From assembly GCF_000297055.2 (NCBI RefSeq), contig NC_022357.1:1550001-1614000 (forward strand): a stretch of DNA of 64,000 bases, in the 5' to 3' direction. The number at the start of each line of letters is the position of its first letter. Within the stretch, counting starts at the first letter, position 1. Source of the stretch: Sulfuricella denitrificans skB26 (GTDB taxonomy: Bacteria > Pseudomonadota > Gammaproteobacteria > Burkholderiales > Sulfuricellaceae). Position numbers and translations under genes: made by a program. The notes below the pieces were generated by a model. The model worked only from the letters and a program-made list of their open reading frames with translations. It had not been told where the DNA came from and did no database searches. Positions 47,745 through 57,141 of this stretch are shown here, in pieces.

Positions 47745-49322
47745 ATGTCGCCTAAAGTCAAATCCGTTCTTTATATCCGCCTGCCCTGCTGGAAAATCTA
47801 TCCTGGTGGCGTCATTTATGTCGCCGATTATATTCACAAGCAGCGCCCGGACATCCACCAACACCTTCTTGACCTGGCTTTGATTGAGCCATCCGACCGC
47901 AAGCGCGTTTTAAAGGAACATCTGCGCACACTGCGCCCGGACGTTGTGGCTTTTTCATGGCGCAATATGCAGTCCTTCGGTCCCCACCCTGAAGACGATG
48001 CACTCGGCGTCGTCATGAACTTCGACCATTCGCCGAAGTTGTATCGAAGACTGAAAGCGGCCAAAGATTCGCTGACCATCATCTATGACTATGTGGCCAG
48101 CCGGCTGCGCAACTTCGGCTACATGAAGCTGGTCAAGCAGATGCTGCCTGACACACGTGTCGTGGTCGGAGGGACGGCAGTGTCGATATTCGGTAAATAT
48201 GTCGCCGAGAAATGCCCGCCCGATACGGTGATCGTCATCGGTGAAGGCGAGGACACCATGCTATCGATTGTCGATGGTTTCACCCAGCCGGTCGGCGAGT
48301 ACTTCTACAAGAACCGCTCAGGCCAGGTCGATCATCGCGCCCGCACGGAAACCTTCGATTTGCGCAAGCTTACGGCAGTCGATTTCGCTTACGTCGAATC
48401 GATTTTTCCTGACTTCCACCGTTATATCGGCGATGACATCGGCGTGCATACCAAGCGGGGATGCCCTCTTCAATGTCACTTCTGCCTGTACAACAAAATC
48501 GAGGGCGCCATGCAACGCTACCGCGAGCCGGCCGAGATCGCCAATGAGGTGGAAGCACTGCACAGGCGATACGGCGTCAAGCGAATCTGGTTCACTGATG
48601 CGCAGTTCTGTTCGACGAAAAGGAGCACCCAGCATGTCGAACTTATCCTGGACGAATTGCTGGCAAGAAAAATCGATATCAACTGGTCGGGGTATCTGCG
48701 GCTGAACCATCTGACGCCCGAAATCGCGCGGAAAATGCTGGCAACGGGAATGAGCAGCGTTGACCTGTCTTTCGCCGGATCCCAGGAGATCATCGACAAA
48801 CTGACCCTGGGCTATTCGCTGGAGCAACAGATGGAGGCCTTCCGCATGTTCCAGTCGAACGGGCACACCGATCAAAAGATCAAACTTTACATGCCCTTGA
48901 ACGCCCCCGGGGAAACCGTCCAAACCCTGCTGAAGACCGTCGAGAAGATCAAGGAACTGTATGAGATGTTCGGTCGCGACAACGTGCTGCCATTCATTTT
49001 TTTCATCGGCGTTCAACCCGGTACACCGGTGGAACGTCTGCTGATCAGCGAGGGCTATCTCAAGCCGGGCTACAACCCGCTCACTTTCAATCCATTTCTC
49101 ATCAAAAAGCTGCTATACAATCCGCAACCGCTCGGCCGCCTGATAGGTCGCGCCTACCTCGAAGCAATCGAAACATCCGATCCGAACAGCGAGTATATTG
49201 GCCGTGCCACGATGGATATCATCGAACGGGAGTTGTCCAAGCCGGAGGTGGTGGCCGCTTGCGGGGGTGATTCTTCGCGCCAACCCGCCGATGAGCTTGC
49301 TTCATGTTCATGCAAGGCATAA
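47745..49322 (+). CDS. B12-binding-type radical SAM protein of unknown function
   Basis: A 525-residue enzyme. An N-terminal Rossmann-like domain (about 1-190) with the GEGED loop (VIVIGEGEDTM) is the cobalamin-binding type but lacks a DxHxxG motif. The radical SAM cluster is CPLQCHFC (C240, C244, C247). The C-terminus is Cys/Ser rich (SCSCKA). GGAGG precedes the start. It is a stand-alone gene with no obvious substrate-pathway neighbour; the function cannot be deduced, though methylases, cyclases and lipid-type enzymes share this layout. Confidence 0.82.
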   Translation: MSPKVKSVLYIRLPCWKIYPGGVIYVADYIHKQRPDIHQHLLDLALIEPSDRKRVLKEHLRTLRPDVVAFSWRNMQSFGPHPEDDALGVVMNFDHSPKLYRRLKAAKDSLTIIYDYVASRLRNFGYMKLVKQMLPDTRVVVGGTAVSIFGKYVAEKCPPDTVIVIGEGEDTMLSIVDGFTQPVGEYFYKNRSGQVDHRARTETFDLRKLTAVDFAYVESIFPDFHRYIGDDIGVHTKRGCPLQCHFCLYNKIEGAMQRYREPAEIANEVEALHRRYGVKRIWFTDAQFCSTKRSTQHVELILDELLARKIDINWSGYLRLNHLTPEIARKMLATGMSSVDLSFAGSQEIIDKLTLGYSLEQQMEAFRMFQSNGHTDQKIKLYMPLNAPGETVQTLLKTVEKIKELYEMFGRDNVLPFIFFIGVQPGTPVERLLISEGYLKPGYNPLTFNPFLIKKLLYNPQPLGRLIGRAYLEAIETSDPNSEYIGRATMDIIERELSKPEVVAACGGDSSRQPADELASCSCKA

Positions 49323-49400
49323 ATATGCGCGCATATCGCCTCTGAAAAAAACGCTGTGTTGCCTGTTGCGCTGGTGCCGATTTTTGTCAACAATAGTGCC

Positions 49401-49880
49401 ATGCTCAACACGGTAACTTCCATGCTCGACCGACCCGTTTCAGATTTTGAACTTCCCTCGACCGGAGACAAGCCATTCCGCTTATCCACGGTCAAAGGAA
49501 ACCCCGTAGTACTGTACTTCTATCCCAAAGACGCCACTCCCGGCTGCACTACCGAAGCGCAACAGTTCCGCGATCTTTATTCGGAACTCCAAGCCCTCGG
49601 CTGTCAAATTTATGGCATCTCGCGCGACAGTCTGAAGTCCCACGAAAATTTCAAGTCGAAACAGAATCTGCCGTTCGAACTGCTCAGCGACAAGGAAGAA
49701 GCCGCCTGCAATCTGTTCGGCGTCATCAAAATGAAAAGTATGTATGGTAAACAGGTCAGGGGCATCGAACGCAGCACCTTCGTCATCGATGGCGAAGGCG
49801 TGTTGCGGCGCGAGTGGCGCGGCGTAAAGGTCGCCGGCCATGCCCAGGAAGTGATTGATTTCATCGAGGCGCTTAAATAA
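49401..49880 (+). CDS. bcp: Thioredoxin-dependent peroxiredoxin PrxQ (Bcp)
   Basis: About 159 residues. The peroxidatic Cys is in PGCTTEAQQF. In most Bcp a resolving Cys stands five residues later; here that position is Gln, so it may work as a 1-Cys enzyme or use another Cys (two more exist: GCQIYG and ACNLFG). The start is ATG at 49401; ATG at 49422 also fits. The phoH-like gene follows 10 bases after the stop. Confidence 0.9.
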   Translation: MLNTVTSMLDRPVSDFELPSTGDKPFRLSTVKGNPVVLYFYPKDATPGCTTEAQQFRDLYSELQALGCQIYGISRDSLKSHENFKSKQNLPFELLSDKEEAACNLFGVIKMKSMYGKQVRGIERSTFVIDGEGVLRREWRGVKVAGHAQEVIDFIEALK

Positions 49881-49890
49881 GGGGTTCCCA

Positions 49891-51288
49891 ATGGCACGAA
49901 AGTCACACATCCATTCCAAGATATTTGTTCTCGATACCAACGTGCTGATGCACGATCCGTCTAGCCTGTTCCATTTCGATGAACACGACATTTTCCTGCC
50001 GATGATCACCCTGGAAGAGCTGGATAACAACAAGAAAGGCATGACCGAGGTCGCGCGCAATGCGCGCCAGGCCAGCCGCTTCCTGGACGAAATCGTCACC
50101 GGCGCCCAGACCGCGATGGAAGATGGCTTTCCTCTCTCCATCAACGATCGCAATTGTAGCGGGCGCCTGTTCCTGCAAACCAAACAGATGAACGGCGAAC
50201 TACCCGCTGGCATGCCGACCAGCAAAGCTGACAACCAGATCATCAGCGTGGTGATGCACCTGCAGCAGCAATATCCCAAGCGTGAGGTTATCCTGGTGTC
50301 GAAGGACATCAACATGCGCATCAAAGCCCGCGCCCTGGGCTATGCCGCGGAGGATTACTTCAACGACAAGGTGCTGGAAGACACCGATCTGCTTTATACC
50401 GGACTCAAGGCGCTGCCGCAGGATTTCTGGGAACATCACGGCAAGGGCATGGAATCCTGGCAGGAAGCCGGGCATACCTTTTACCGCATCAAGGGGCCGC
50501 TTTGTTCCAGCCTGATGATCAACGAATTTGTCTATTTCGAATACGACAACCCGTTCCACGCCATCGTCAGGGAATTAAACGGCAACACTGCCGTGCTGGA
50601 AACTGTCAAGGATTTTACTCATCTCAAACACAGCGTCTGGGGCATCACCGCGCGCAACCGTGAACAGAATTTCGCCCTCAACCTGCTGATGAACCCGGAG
50701 GTGGATTTTATCACCCTGCTCGGCCAGGCCGGTACCGGCAAGACACTGCTCACCCTGGCCTCCGCCCTGACGCAGACGCTGGACCACAAGCTTTACAGCG
50801 AAATCATCATGACCCGTGTCACCGTTCCGGTCGGGGAGGATATCGGTTTTCTGCCCGGCACCGAGGAAGAAAAAATGGCGCCGTGGATGGGTGCGCTGGA
50901 AGACGACCTGGACGTGCTCAACAAGACCGACGAGAATGCCGGCGACTGGGGACGTGCCGCGACCCAGGACCTGATTCGCTCGCGGGTCAAAATCAAGTCG
51001 CTCAACTTCATGCGTGGCCGTACCTTCCTGAATAAATTCCTGATCATCGACGAGGCACAGAACCTGACACCGAAGCAGATGAAAACCTTGGTTACCCGCG
51101 CTGGCCCCGGCACCAAGGTGGTCTGTCTAGGCAATATCGCGCAGATCGACACCCCCTACCTGACCGAAGGCAGCTCGGGCCTGACTTACGTAGTAGACCG
51201 CTTCAAGGGGTGGGAACACTCCGGCCACGTCACGCTGATGCGCGGCGAGCGTTCAAGACTGGCGGATTATGCGGCAGAGGTACTTTAA
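49891..51288 (+). CDS. phoH: PhoH-family ATPase with N-terminal PIN domain
   Basis: A 465-residue protein. The PIN domain (about 8-140, FVLDTNVLMHD with D15) is a ribonuclease fold. A PhoH ATPase domain follows with Walker A GQAGTGKT (278-285) and Walker B FLIIDEAQN. Such PIN-PhoH proteins act as RNA helicase-nucleases. AAGGGG lies about 6 bases before the ATG. It is probably transcribed with bcp. Confidence 0.9.
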   Translation: MARKSHIHSKIFVLDTNVLMHDPSSLFHFDEHDIFLPMITLEELDNNKKGMTEVARNARQASRFLDEIVTGAQTAMEDGFPLSINDRNCSGRLFLQTKQMNGELPAGMPTSKADNQIISVVMHLQQQYPKREVILVSKDINMRIKARALGYAAEDYFNDKVLEDTDLLYTGLKALPQDFWEHHGKGMESWQEAGHTFYRIKGPLCSSLMINEFVYFEYDNPFHAIVRELNGNTAVLETVKDFTHLKHSVWGITARNREQNFALNLLMNPEVDFITLLGQAGTGKTLLTLASALTQTLDHKLYSEIIMTRVTVPVGEDIGFLPGTEEEKMAPWMGALEDDLDVLNKTDENAGDWGRAATQDLIRSRVKIKSLNFMRGRTFLNKFLIIDEAQNLTPKQMKTLVTRAGPGTKVVCLGNIAQIDTPYLTEGSSGLTYVVDRFKGWEHSGHVTLMRGERSRLADYAAEVL

Positions 51289-51345
51289 CCCGGAGATTTC
51301 AGGGGTTGAACAGGGTGCGCCATATGCACCCTGCTTCAATCCAGT

Positions 51346-51690
51346 CTAGCTGTCTTTGTGCATTTCATAATACCGGGCAAACAAGGCTTCCAGCTCGTCG
51401 ATCGCCTCGACGGCTGGCTTGCCGTGCATGACATGCTTCATCATGAAACCTGAAGCTTCGTGCAGCAACTTATCAGTATTCAGCATCGGATAGGTTTCCC
51501 TTAGCCGCTTGATCGCCTTGACCACAGACTCTTCAGCAGGACGGGGAATAGCCAGGGGTTCCTGAGAAACAGAAATGTCTACAGCCGGATTACGGGCGGC
51601 AAGAAATTCGACAAAGGCAAATACGGTATTCTGCTGCTCTGCTGGAAGCGTTTCTAACAGGCGCAGCAGTTTCTTTTCTTCGGGTTTCAT
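51346..51690 (-). CDS. Conserved hypothetical protein, 114 aa
   Basis: Not recognised beyond a helical N-terminus (LLETLPAEQQNTVFAFVEFLAAR) that resembles DUF2281-like antitoxin-type sequences. The middle has several Pro; the C-terminus is charged. It lies 7 bases after the LysR stop on the same strand, so it is probably in the regulator's operon. It has no toxin beside it. Function unknown. Confidence 0.6.
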   Translation of the reverse strand: MKPEEKKLLRLLETLPAEQQNTVFAFVEFLAARNPAVDISVSQEPLAIPRPAEESVVKAIKRLRETYPMLNTDKLLHEASGFMMKHVMHGKPAVEAIDELEALFARYYEMHKDS

Positions 51691-51697
51691 GGATAAT

Positions 51698-52588
51698 TTA
51701 CTTCAGCGCGTCGGTCGTAAAATCCAGGAAAGACTGCAACAATTTGGAGCGGAATTTTTCCGTAGCATAAACTACCGACAACGGCCTGATCAAGCGCGGC
51801 TCCAATGGAACGGCGACCAGATCACCAAGTTTGACTTCCTTGAGAATGGTAGCTCGCGAAACGATGGCAATACCCAGCCCCGCCTCAACCGCCCCTTTGA
51901 TCGCTTCCGGACTCCCTAGCTCCATTGCAATATTCAAGTCCTCCGGTGAGAAGCCGGCTCGCCTGAAGAAATCGTCCACCACTTCGCGTGTGCCTGAACC
52001 GGCTTCGCGGCTGATGTAAGGCTGAACGGCAAGTTTCTCGGCCGATGCAAAGGAAAGCTTTGACAACTCATGTTGCGCCGAACAGATCATCACCAGCTCA
52101 TCTTCACAGCACACTTCCGATTTCAGGCTGGGATGATGGGAAGGTGCCTCAATCAGGCCAATGTCGAGCGTGTGGTCTGCGACCTTTGATTCGACTGTTT
52201 CCGAGTTTGCGACCGTGAGCCGTGCCTGGACTTGTGGGTAACGCGCCTTGAAATCCCCCAGCATGCGCGGCAGCATATATTCCGCGATGGTCGTGCTGGC
52301 ACCGATCATCAGCGTGCCACCGACCTCCCCCGTCATTTCCGTCAAACGGGTTTCCATTTCCGCAGTCAGGTTCAGGATGCGCTCGGCGTATTCCATCGCC
52401 AGTCGCCCTGCCGGCGTCAGAGTAATCTTGCTGTGACTACGCTCGAACAAACGGGTATTGAAATGCTCTTCCAACTGTTTGACCTGAAACGTAACCGCAG
52501 GCTGAGTCATGAACAATATCTCGGCCGCTTTGGTGAAACTCAGTTGTTTAGCAACGGTGTAAAACACCTGAAGTCGTCGGTCTGCCAT
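51698..52588 (-). CDS. LysR-family transcriptional regulator
   Basis: A 296-residue regulator with an N-terminal winged helix (LQVFYTVAKQLSFTKAAEILFMTQPAVTFQVKQLE, recognised as LysR) and a periplasmic-protein-like effector domain. The subgroup looks like CysL/CbbR-type regulators but the effector cannot be named. It is divergent from lplT with about 170 bases between the starts; lplT is therefore a possible target. Confidence 0.9.
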   Translation of the reverse strand: MADRRLQVFYTVAKQLSFTKAAEILFMTQPAVTFQVKQLEEHFNTRLFERSHSKITLTPAGRLAMEYAERILNLTAEMETRLTEMTGEVGGTLMIGASTTIAEYMLPRMLGDFKARYPQVQARLTVANSETVESKVADHTLDIGLIEAPSHHPSLKSEVCCEDELVMICSAQHELSKLSFASAEKLAVQPYISREAGSGTREVVDDFFRRAGFSPEDLNIAMELGSPEAIKGAVEAGLGIAIVSRATILKEVKLGDLVAVPLEPRLIRPLSVVYATEKFRSKLLQSFLDFTTDALK

Positions 52589-52759
52589 AGGTGCTCATAA
52601 AGGAATTTAATGGACGCATATTCAAGCACAAATTGAATCGCAAAGATAGGGCAAACCCTAACTTTGATTGGCCACATGGCACCCCGCATGGTTTCATGGT
52701 ATAAAGCTGGGGCTTACTTTCTGTACCTGAAAAATGAACGGAAACTCACCAAAAAACAG

Positions 52760-54022
52760 ATGAAGCGCGGCTTTTATACTATTCTGTCGGCACAGTTTTT
52801 TTCCGCATTGGCCGATAACGCTCTGCTGATTGTCGCCATCTTCGCCCTGCGCGACATGCATGCCCCGCAGGAATACGAACCCCTGCTCAAGCTGTTTTTT
52901 ACCGTTTCCTACGTCTTGCTCGCTGCGTTTGTCGGCGCTTTCGCCGACTCGATGCCCAAAGGCCGGGTGATGCTGATCAGCAACGGCGTCAAAATCATTG
53001 GCTGCCTGATGATGTTCTCCGGCGTGCACCCGCTGGCCGCCTACGCGGTCGTCGGCTTGGGCGCCGCCGCTTACTCCCCCGCCAAGTACGGCATCCTCAC
53101 TGAACTGCTGCCGCATCGCCTGCTGGTGGTCGCCAACGGCTGGATCGAAGGGCTGACAGTGATGGCTATCATACTCGGCACCGTGGTAGGGGGTCTGCTG
53201 GTCAAAACTGACATCGCTCTAACCCTGTTGAACTTCGATTTCCCGATGATCGACACCGGCATCGACACGATCCCGGAAATGAGCATAGGCATCATCGGAT
53301 GCATTTACCTGATTGCCGCAGCTTTCAACCTGTACATCCCAGATACCGGAGTGGACCACCGGATCCTGAAAAAAAACCCGCTCTTTCTGTTACACGATTT
53401 CAACCACTGCCTAAAGTTGCTGTGGCGCGACAAGCTGGGCCAGGTGTCGCTTGGTGTCACCACCCTGTTCTGGGGAGCAGGCGCTACCCTGCAATTCATC
53501 GTCCTGAAGTGGGCAGAGGTGGCGCTGAATATGGACCTGTCCAAAGCCAGTATGCTGCAGGGGGTGGTGGCGGTAGGTGTCGCAATTGGTGCGGTGTTGG
53601 CAGCAAAAATGGTTACGATGCGCAAATCGGTGAAAGTCATTCCGCTTGGAATCGCCATGGGACTGATCGTTCTCGGCATGAATTTCGTACACGACCTGTG
53701 GATTGCCGTGCCGCTCCTGGTTCTCATCGGCGCTCTGTCGGGTTTTTTCGTGGTGCCGATGAATGCACTGTTGCAACATCGCGGCCACATCCTGATGGGC
53801 GCAGGCCATTCGATTGCGGTGCAGAATTTCAACGAAAACCTGTCGATCCTCGCCATGACCGGCCTCTATGCGTTGCTGATCCATTTGAATTTGTCACTCT
53901 ATGCAATCATCGCACTATTTGGGCTATTCGTGAGCGGCATGATGTATTACCTGAAAAAGCGGCACGAGAACAATCAGCGCCAGTTTGACGATGTCGCGCT
54001 GCTCGACGACACCCGGAACTAA
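52760..54022 (+). CDS. lplT: Lysophospholipid transporter LplT (MFS)
   Basis: A 421-residue MFS flippase with 11 to 12 helices. GVGAAAYSPAKYGIL-type sequence (LGAAAYSPAKYGILTELL), FWGAG and FFVVPMNALLQHRG are LplT hallmarks. It brings lysophospholipids across the inner membrane for reacylation by Aas. Here aas is not in the window. The ATG at 52760 matches the homologue N-terminus (FYTILSAQFFSALADNALL); 32 further codons upstream are open. Confidence 0.88.
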   Translation: MKRGFYTILSAQFFSALADNALLIVAIFALRDMHAPQEYEPLLKLFFTVSYVLLAAFVGAFADSMPKGRVMLISNGVKIIGCLMMFSGVHPLAAYAVVGLGAAAYSPAKYGILTELLPHRLLVVANGWIEGLTVMAIILGTVVGGLLVKTDIALTLLNFDFPMIDTGIDTIPEMSIGIIGCIYLIAAAFNLYIPDTGVDHRILKKNPLFLLHDFNHCLKLLWRDKLGQVSLGVTTLFWGAGATLQFIVLKWAEVALNMDLSKASMLQGVVAVGVAIGAVLAAKMVTMRKSVKVIPLGIAMGLIVLGMNFVHDLWIAVPLLVLIGALSGFFVVPMNALLQHRGHILMGAGHSIAVQNFNENLSILAMTGLYALLIHLNLSLYAIIALFGLFVSGMMYYLKKRHENNQRQFDDVALLDDTRN

Positions 54023-54033
54023 CGCCTTGTTAT

Positions 54034-54540
54034 TTATAGCACGATGGGCTTGTCCGGCAGTTCGTTCTCATTGACCCCGCTCGCCGGATAATGCCGAACC
54101 AGATGGCTGGCCACTGCACGAATCCCCTCCACCACGCCTTGTCCGAAAAGCCCCTGACGGAACGAATGTTCCATCTCCCGACAAATCGCTTCCCAGCCCG
54201 GCTGCCCTACATCGCGATGGATGCCTCTGTCGGCAACAATTTCCACCCGGTGGTCAGCAAGCAGAAGATAAATCAGCACGCCATTATTACGCTCGGTATC
54301 CCACACCCGTAGCTGCGAAAACACCTCGACGGCGCGCTCACGGGCGCTGCGACCATAAAGAAGCGCCATTGGGTCGAGCGCCGCCTCGACGGCGAAGCGA
54401 ATCTCTCCATAATGGGTCGTTTCGGATTCCCCGATCGCCGCTTCGATGGCTCGCATCGTGTCCGGAGGAAATGCCCGCTTCATCCGCCATGGGGGTGTCA
54501 ACAAATGCCTGAATAGACGTTTGATCATCATTTTTTTCAC
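54034..54540 (-). CDS. TPM-domain protein (third gene of the LemA operon)
   Basis: A 168-residue protein with a TPM (TLP18.3/Psb32/MOLO-1) domain, without a signal peptide. The GTG at 54540 overlaps the TGA of the upstream gene (GTGA), so the two are coupled. The TPM fold is thought to act in membrane-protein assembly; here it is fully cytoplasmic or peripheral, as in the second gene of homologous operons. Confidence 0.8.
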   Translation of the reverse strand: MKKMMIKRLFRHLLTPPWRMKRAFPPDTMRAIEAAIGESETTHYGEIRFAVEAALDPMALLYGRSARERAVEVFSQLRVWDTERNNGVLIYLLLADHRVEIVADRGIHRDVGQPGWEAICREMEHSFRQGLFGQGVVEGIRAVASHLVRHYPASGVNENELPDKPIVL

Positions 54541-55388
54541 CAATTTCCCGATGCGCCGCCGCCACCAAAACCACCTCCGCCGCCACTAAAACCGCCACCG
54601 CCACCCCTCGGCCAGCCGCCACCGCCGCTGGACCAACCCCCGCCACCGTGACGACCGAGTAGTGTAAAGATGAAAACGAATAAACCGGCCACCAGCGCCA
54701 TCATCAGCGAGGCGAACAATAGCCAGGCAATGACGACTGCGATCGAACCGGCAACAAGCCCACCGACAAACGGGCCGAGCAGGGCGCGCATTGCGCCCCC
54801 CACAACGACTGCAAGAACGAAACCGATGGCCAGCCAATCTCCCCCGCTTCCGTCTTGTGATCGAGAGGATTTCTTCTCTGGTAACGGCTCGCCTTCGATG
54901 ACCTTGATGATGCGATCGACCCCAGCCTGGATGCCGCCGAAATAATCATCCTGCTTGAAATGGGGCGTGATTATTTCACTGACGATGCGCTTCGCCACCG
55001 CATCGGGAATCGCACCCTCAAGACCGTAACCCACTTCGATGCGCAATTTTCGATCGTTCCTCGCGATCAGGAGCAGCGCGCCATCATCCACACCCTTGCG
55101 CCCGAGCTTCCAGGCGTCTGCCACACGGATAGCGTATTGCTCGATGGTTTCAGGTTGGGTAGTGGGAATGATCAGAACGGCGATCTGGCTGCCTTTTCTG
55201 TTTTCAAAGACTTGCAGGGTTTGCTCAAGCGCTGCCTGCTGTTCGGGTTGCAGCGTCCCGGTCAGATCAGTGACACGCGCGTTGAGGGGCGGCACCGCCA
55301 CCTCTGCCGCCGCCCCTGGTGCGCAAAGCAGCCACAGAACGGCGACCAGGCTGGTCAGCCAGACCTTACTTGACGGTCGCTGCAACAC
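54537..55388 (-). CDS. TPM-domain membrane protein (YgcG-like)
   Basis: A 283-residue protein. A signal peptide (about 1-30), TPM domain (about 35-160), two membrane helices (about 185-245) and a Gly-rich tail ending in GGGGASGNW. The start is read at GTG 55388 or the TTG just before it and overlaps the end of lemA by about 23 bases. It belongs to the LemA-YgcG module common in proteobacteria, possibly acting in envelope stress. Confidence 0.85.
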   Translation of the reverse strand: MLQRPSSKVWLTSLVAVLWLLCAPGAAAEVAVPPLNARVTDLTGTLQPEQQAALEQTLQVFENRKGSQIAVLIIPTTQPETIEQYAIRVADAWKLGRKGVDDGALLLIARNDRKLRIEVGYGLEGAIPDAVAKRIVSEIITPHFKQDDYFGGIQAGVDRIIKVIEGEPLPEKKSSRSQDGSGGDWLAIGFVLAVVVGGAMRALLGPFVGGLVAGSIAVVIAWLLFASLMMALVAGLFVFIFTLLGRHGGGGWSSGGGGWPRGGGGGFSGGGGGFGGGGASGNW

Positions 55389-55971
55389 CAAAATCCACCT
55401 TGGGTGCGGTGGAAATTTCTTTCTCGTTTTCCACGCTGAAGTTGGGCTTGGTCTTGAAACCGAACATCATCGCTGTGAGATTGCTGGGGAAGGAGCGCAC
55501 CGTCACGTTGTAATCCTGTACCGCCTTGATATAGCGGTTACGTGCGACGGTGATGCGATTTTCAGTGCCCTCTAGTTGCGCCTGCAAGTCGCGAAACACC
55601 CCGTCGGCCTTGAGTTGCGGGTAGTTCTCCGATACCACCAACAGGCGGGAAAGCGCGCTGCTCATCTGAGCCTGCGCCTGCTGAAATTTGGCGAAAGCCT
55701 GCTCGTCGTTAATCAGCTCGGGGGTCGCCTGAATTGACCCCACCCTGGCACGCGCATCGGTGACCTGCGTCAGCACCTCTTTCTCGTGCGCGGCATAGCC
55801 CTTGACCACGTTCACCAGATTGGGCACCAGATCGGCTCGGCGCTGGTACTGATTAAGCACTTCGGACCAGCTCGCCTTGATCTGCTCGTCAGTGGATTGC
55901 AGCGTGTTGTAGCCGCAACCGCTCAGGAACAAGGACAGCAACAGCATCATGATTAATAGCCAGTTACGCAT
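55366..55971 (-). CDS. lemA: LemA family lipoprotein
   Basis: A 201-residue LemA protein. An N-terminal lipobox (LSGCGYN) indicates a lipoprotein, and the four-helix LemA domain follows (QYQRRADLVPNLVNVVKGYA). GGAG is 6 bases before the ATG at 55971. LemA is an inner-membrane-associated protein of debated function that pairs with TPM proteins, as here. Confidence 0.9.
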   Translation of the reverse strand: MRNWLLIMMLLLSLFLSGCGYNTLQSTDEQIKASWSEVLNQYQRRADLVPNLVNVVKGYAAHEKEVLTQVTDARARVGSIQATPELINDEQAFAKFQQAQAQMSSALSRLLVVSENYPQLKADGVFRDLQAQLEGTENRITVARNRYIKAVQDYNVTVRSFPSNLTAMMFGFKTKPNFSVENEKEISTAPKVDFGVAATVK

Positions 55972-56002
55972 AACGATCTCCTGAGTGGACAACAATGCTT
56001 AT

Positions 56003-56683
56003 TTATATAGTAGCTGATTCCTTGGAGCACAAGTCCTGCATGGTCTGTTTCGCCAGGCACAAATCTTCCCATGCCCTGGCCTTGTCTTGCAGTGTGCGCA
56101 GCAAGTACGCGGGATGATAGGTCACGATCAACGGAATACCCTGGTAGGCGTGCACCTTGGCGCGAAGGCTGGCGATTGTCGCCTCGTGTCCCAGCAGCGC
56201 TTCGGAGGCGACTTTACCCAGTGTCACGATCAGCTTCGGCTGGATCAGCTCGATCTGGCGCTTGAGGTAGGGCAAGCATGCAGCAACCTCAACTGAGTTA
56301 GGGTTACGGTTGTTGGGCGGGTGCGACTTCACCACGTTGGCGATATACACATTAACACCTCGCTTCAGTCCGATGCTTCTCAGCATGTTATCGAGCAGCT
56401 TGCCGGCCTGGCCGACGAAGGGTTCCCCCTGAGCATCCTCGTCCACGCCGGGCGCCTCGCCGATAAACAGCCAGTCGGCATTCTCGTCGCCGACGCCGAA
56501 CACGCCCCGAGTGCGGCTCTTGTGGAGTTCGCAGGCGGTACATCCTGCCACTGCGGCTTTAAGCTCAGACCAATCCATGGCGCCTGCGTCAACTAGACCA
56601 GGCGCATCAGCCACCTCTCCGCGAGCGCGCCACACCGGCCCCAGCCCCATTTCTTGCAGAAAGAGCTCGCGCCTGCCCGTCAT
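56003..56683 (-). CDS. Family 4 uracil-DNA glycosylase (Fe-S type)
   Basis: A 226-residue UDG. GEAPGVDEDAQGEPFVG is the motif A of families 4/5. Four cysteines (GCTACELHKSR twice, later AACLPYL and a terminal Cys) would bind a 4Fe-4S cluster, as family 4 needs. The ATG at 56683 overlaps the rimI stop (ATGA), which decides the start; the frame opens much further upstream. It removes uracil from DNA. Confidence 0.85.
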   Translation of the reverse strand: MTGRRELFLQEMGLGPVWRARGEVADAPGLVDAGAMDWSELKAAVAGCTACELHKSRTRGVFGVGDENADWLFIGEAPGVDEDAQGEPFVGQAGKLLDNMLRSIGLKRGVNVYIANVVKSHPPNNRNPNSVEVAACLPYLKRQIELIQPKLIVTLGKVASEALLGHEATIASLRAKVHAYQGIPLIVTYHPAYLLRTLQDKARAWEDLCLAKQTMQDLCSKESATI

Positions 56684-57141
56684 AACGACAATTCCATCAG
56701 AACCGCATCCTCGCGCCCATTTTCGGCCGGATAGTATTTCTTGCGCACGGCGATTTCCGAGAAACCGGTGCTCAGATAAAGCTGGCGCGCCGCAATGTTG
56801 GAAGGACGCACCTCCAGCAACATGATTTCGGCATGATAATCGCGCGCCCGATTGATCAGTTGGTGAAGGAAGCGCCTCCCCAGCCCCCTGCCCTGCCAAT
56901 CCGGTGCAACACCCAGGTTGAGCAGATGCGCTTCGCCCACAGCCACCATCATCACGCTATAGCCAATCACGAACCCGCTGAGCTCGTACACCCAGCAACT
57001 GTAGCCGGCATTGAGCGAGTCTCGGAAGTTACCGTAGGTCCAAGGAAAAGGATAAATCTCGTATTCAATCGCAACCACCGCCTCGATATCTTCGTGGCAC
57101 ATGGGGCGGATAGAGACAATTTCCTGAAACTGGGCGCTCAT
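56680..57141 (-). CDS. rimI: Ribosomal protein S18-alanine N-acetyltransferase RimI
   Basis: A 153-residue GNAT acetyltransferase with a coenzyme A loop GRGLGRRFLHQL and the C-terminal Tyr in RKKYYPAENGREDAVLMEL. RimI acetylates the N-terminus of S18. Its position after tsaB, with a 4-base overlap (ATGA), is the classic tsaB-rimI arrangement. Confidence 0.88.
   Translation of the reverse strand: MSAQFQEIVSIRPMCHEDIEAVVAIEYEIYPFPWTYGNFRDSLNAGYSCWVYELSGFVIGYSVMMVAVGEAHLLNLGVAPDWQGRGLGRRFLHQLINRARDYHAEIMLLEVRPSNIAARQLYLSTGFSEIAVRKKYYPAENGREDAVLMELSL

Noticed and set aside
51346-51690. Antitoxin of a toxin-antitoxin pair
   Set aside because: The N-terminus is only vaguely similar and no toxin gene is adjacent; the neighbour is a LysR regulator.
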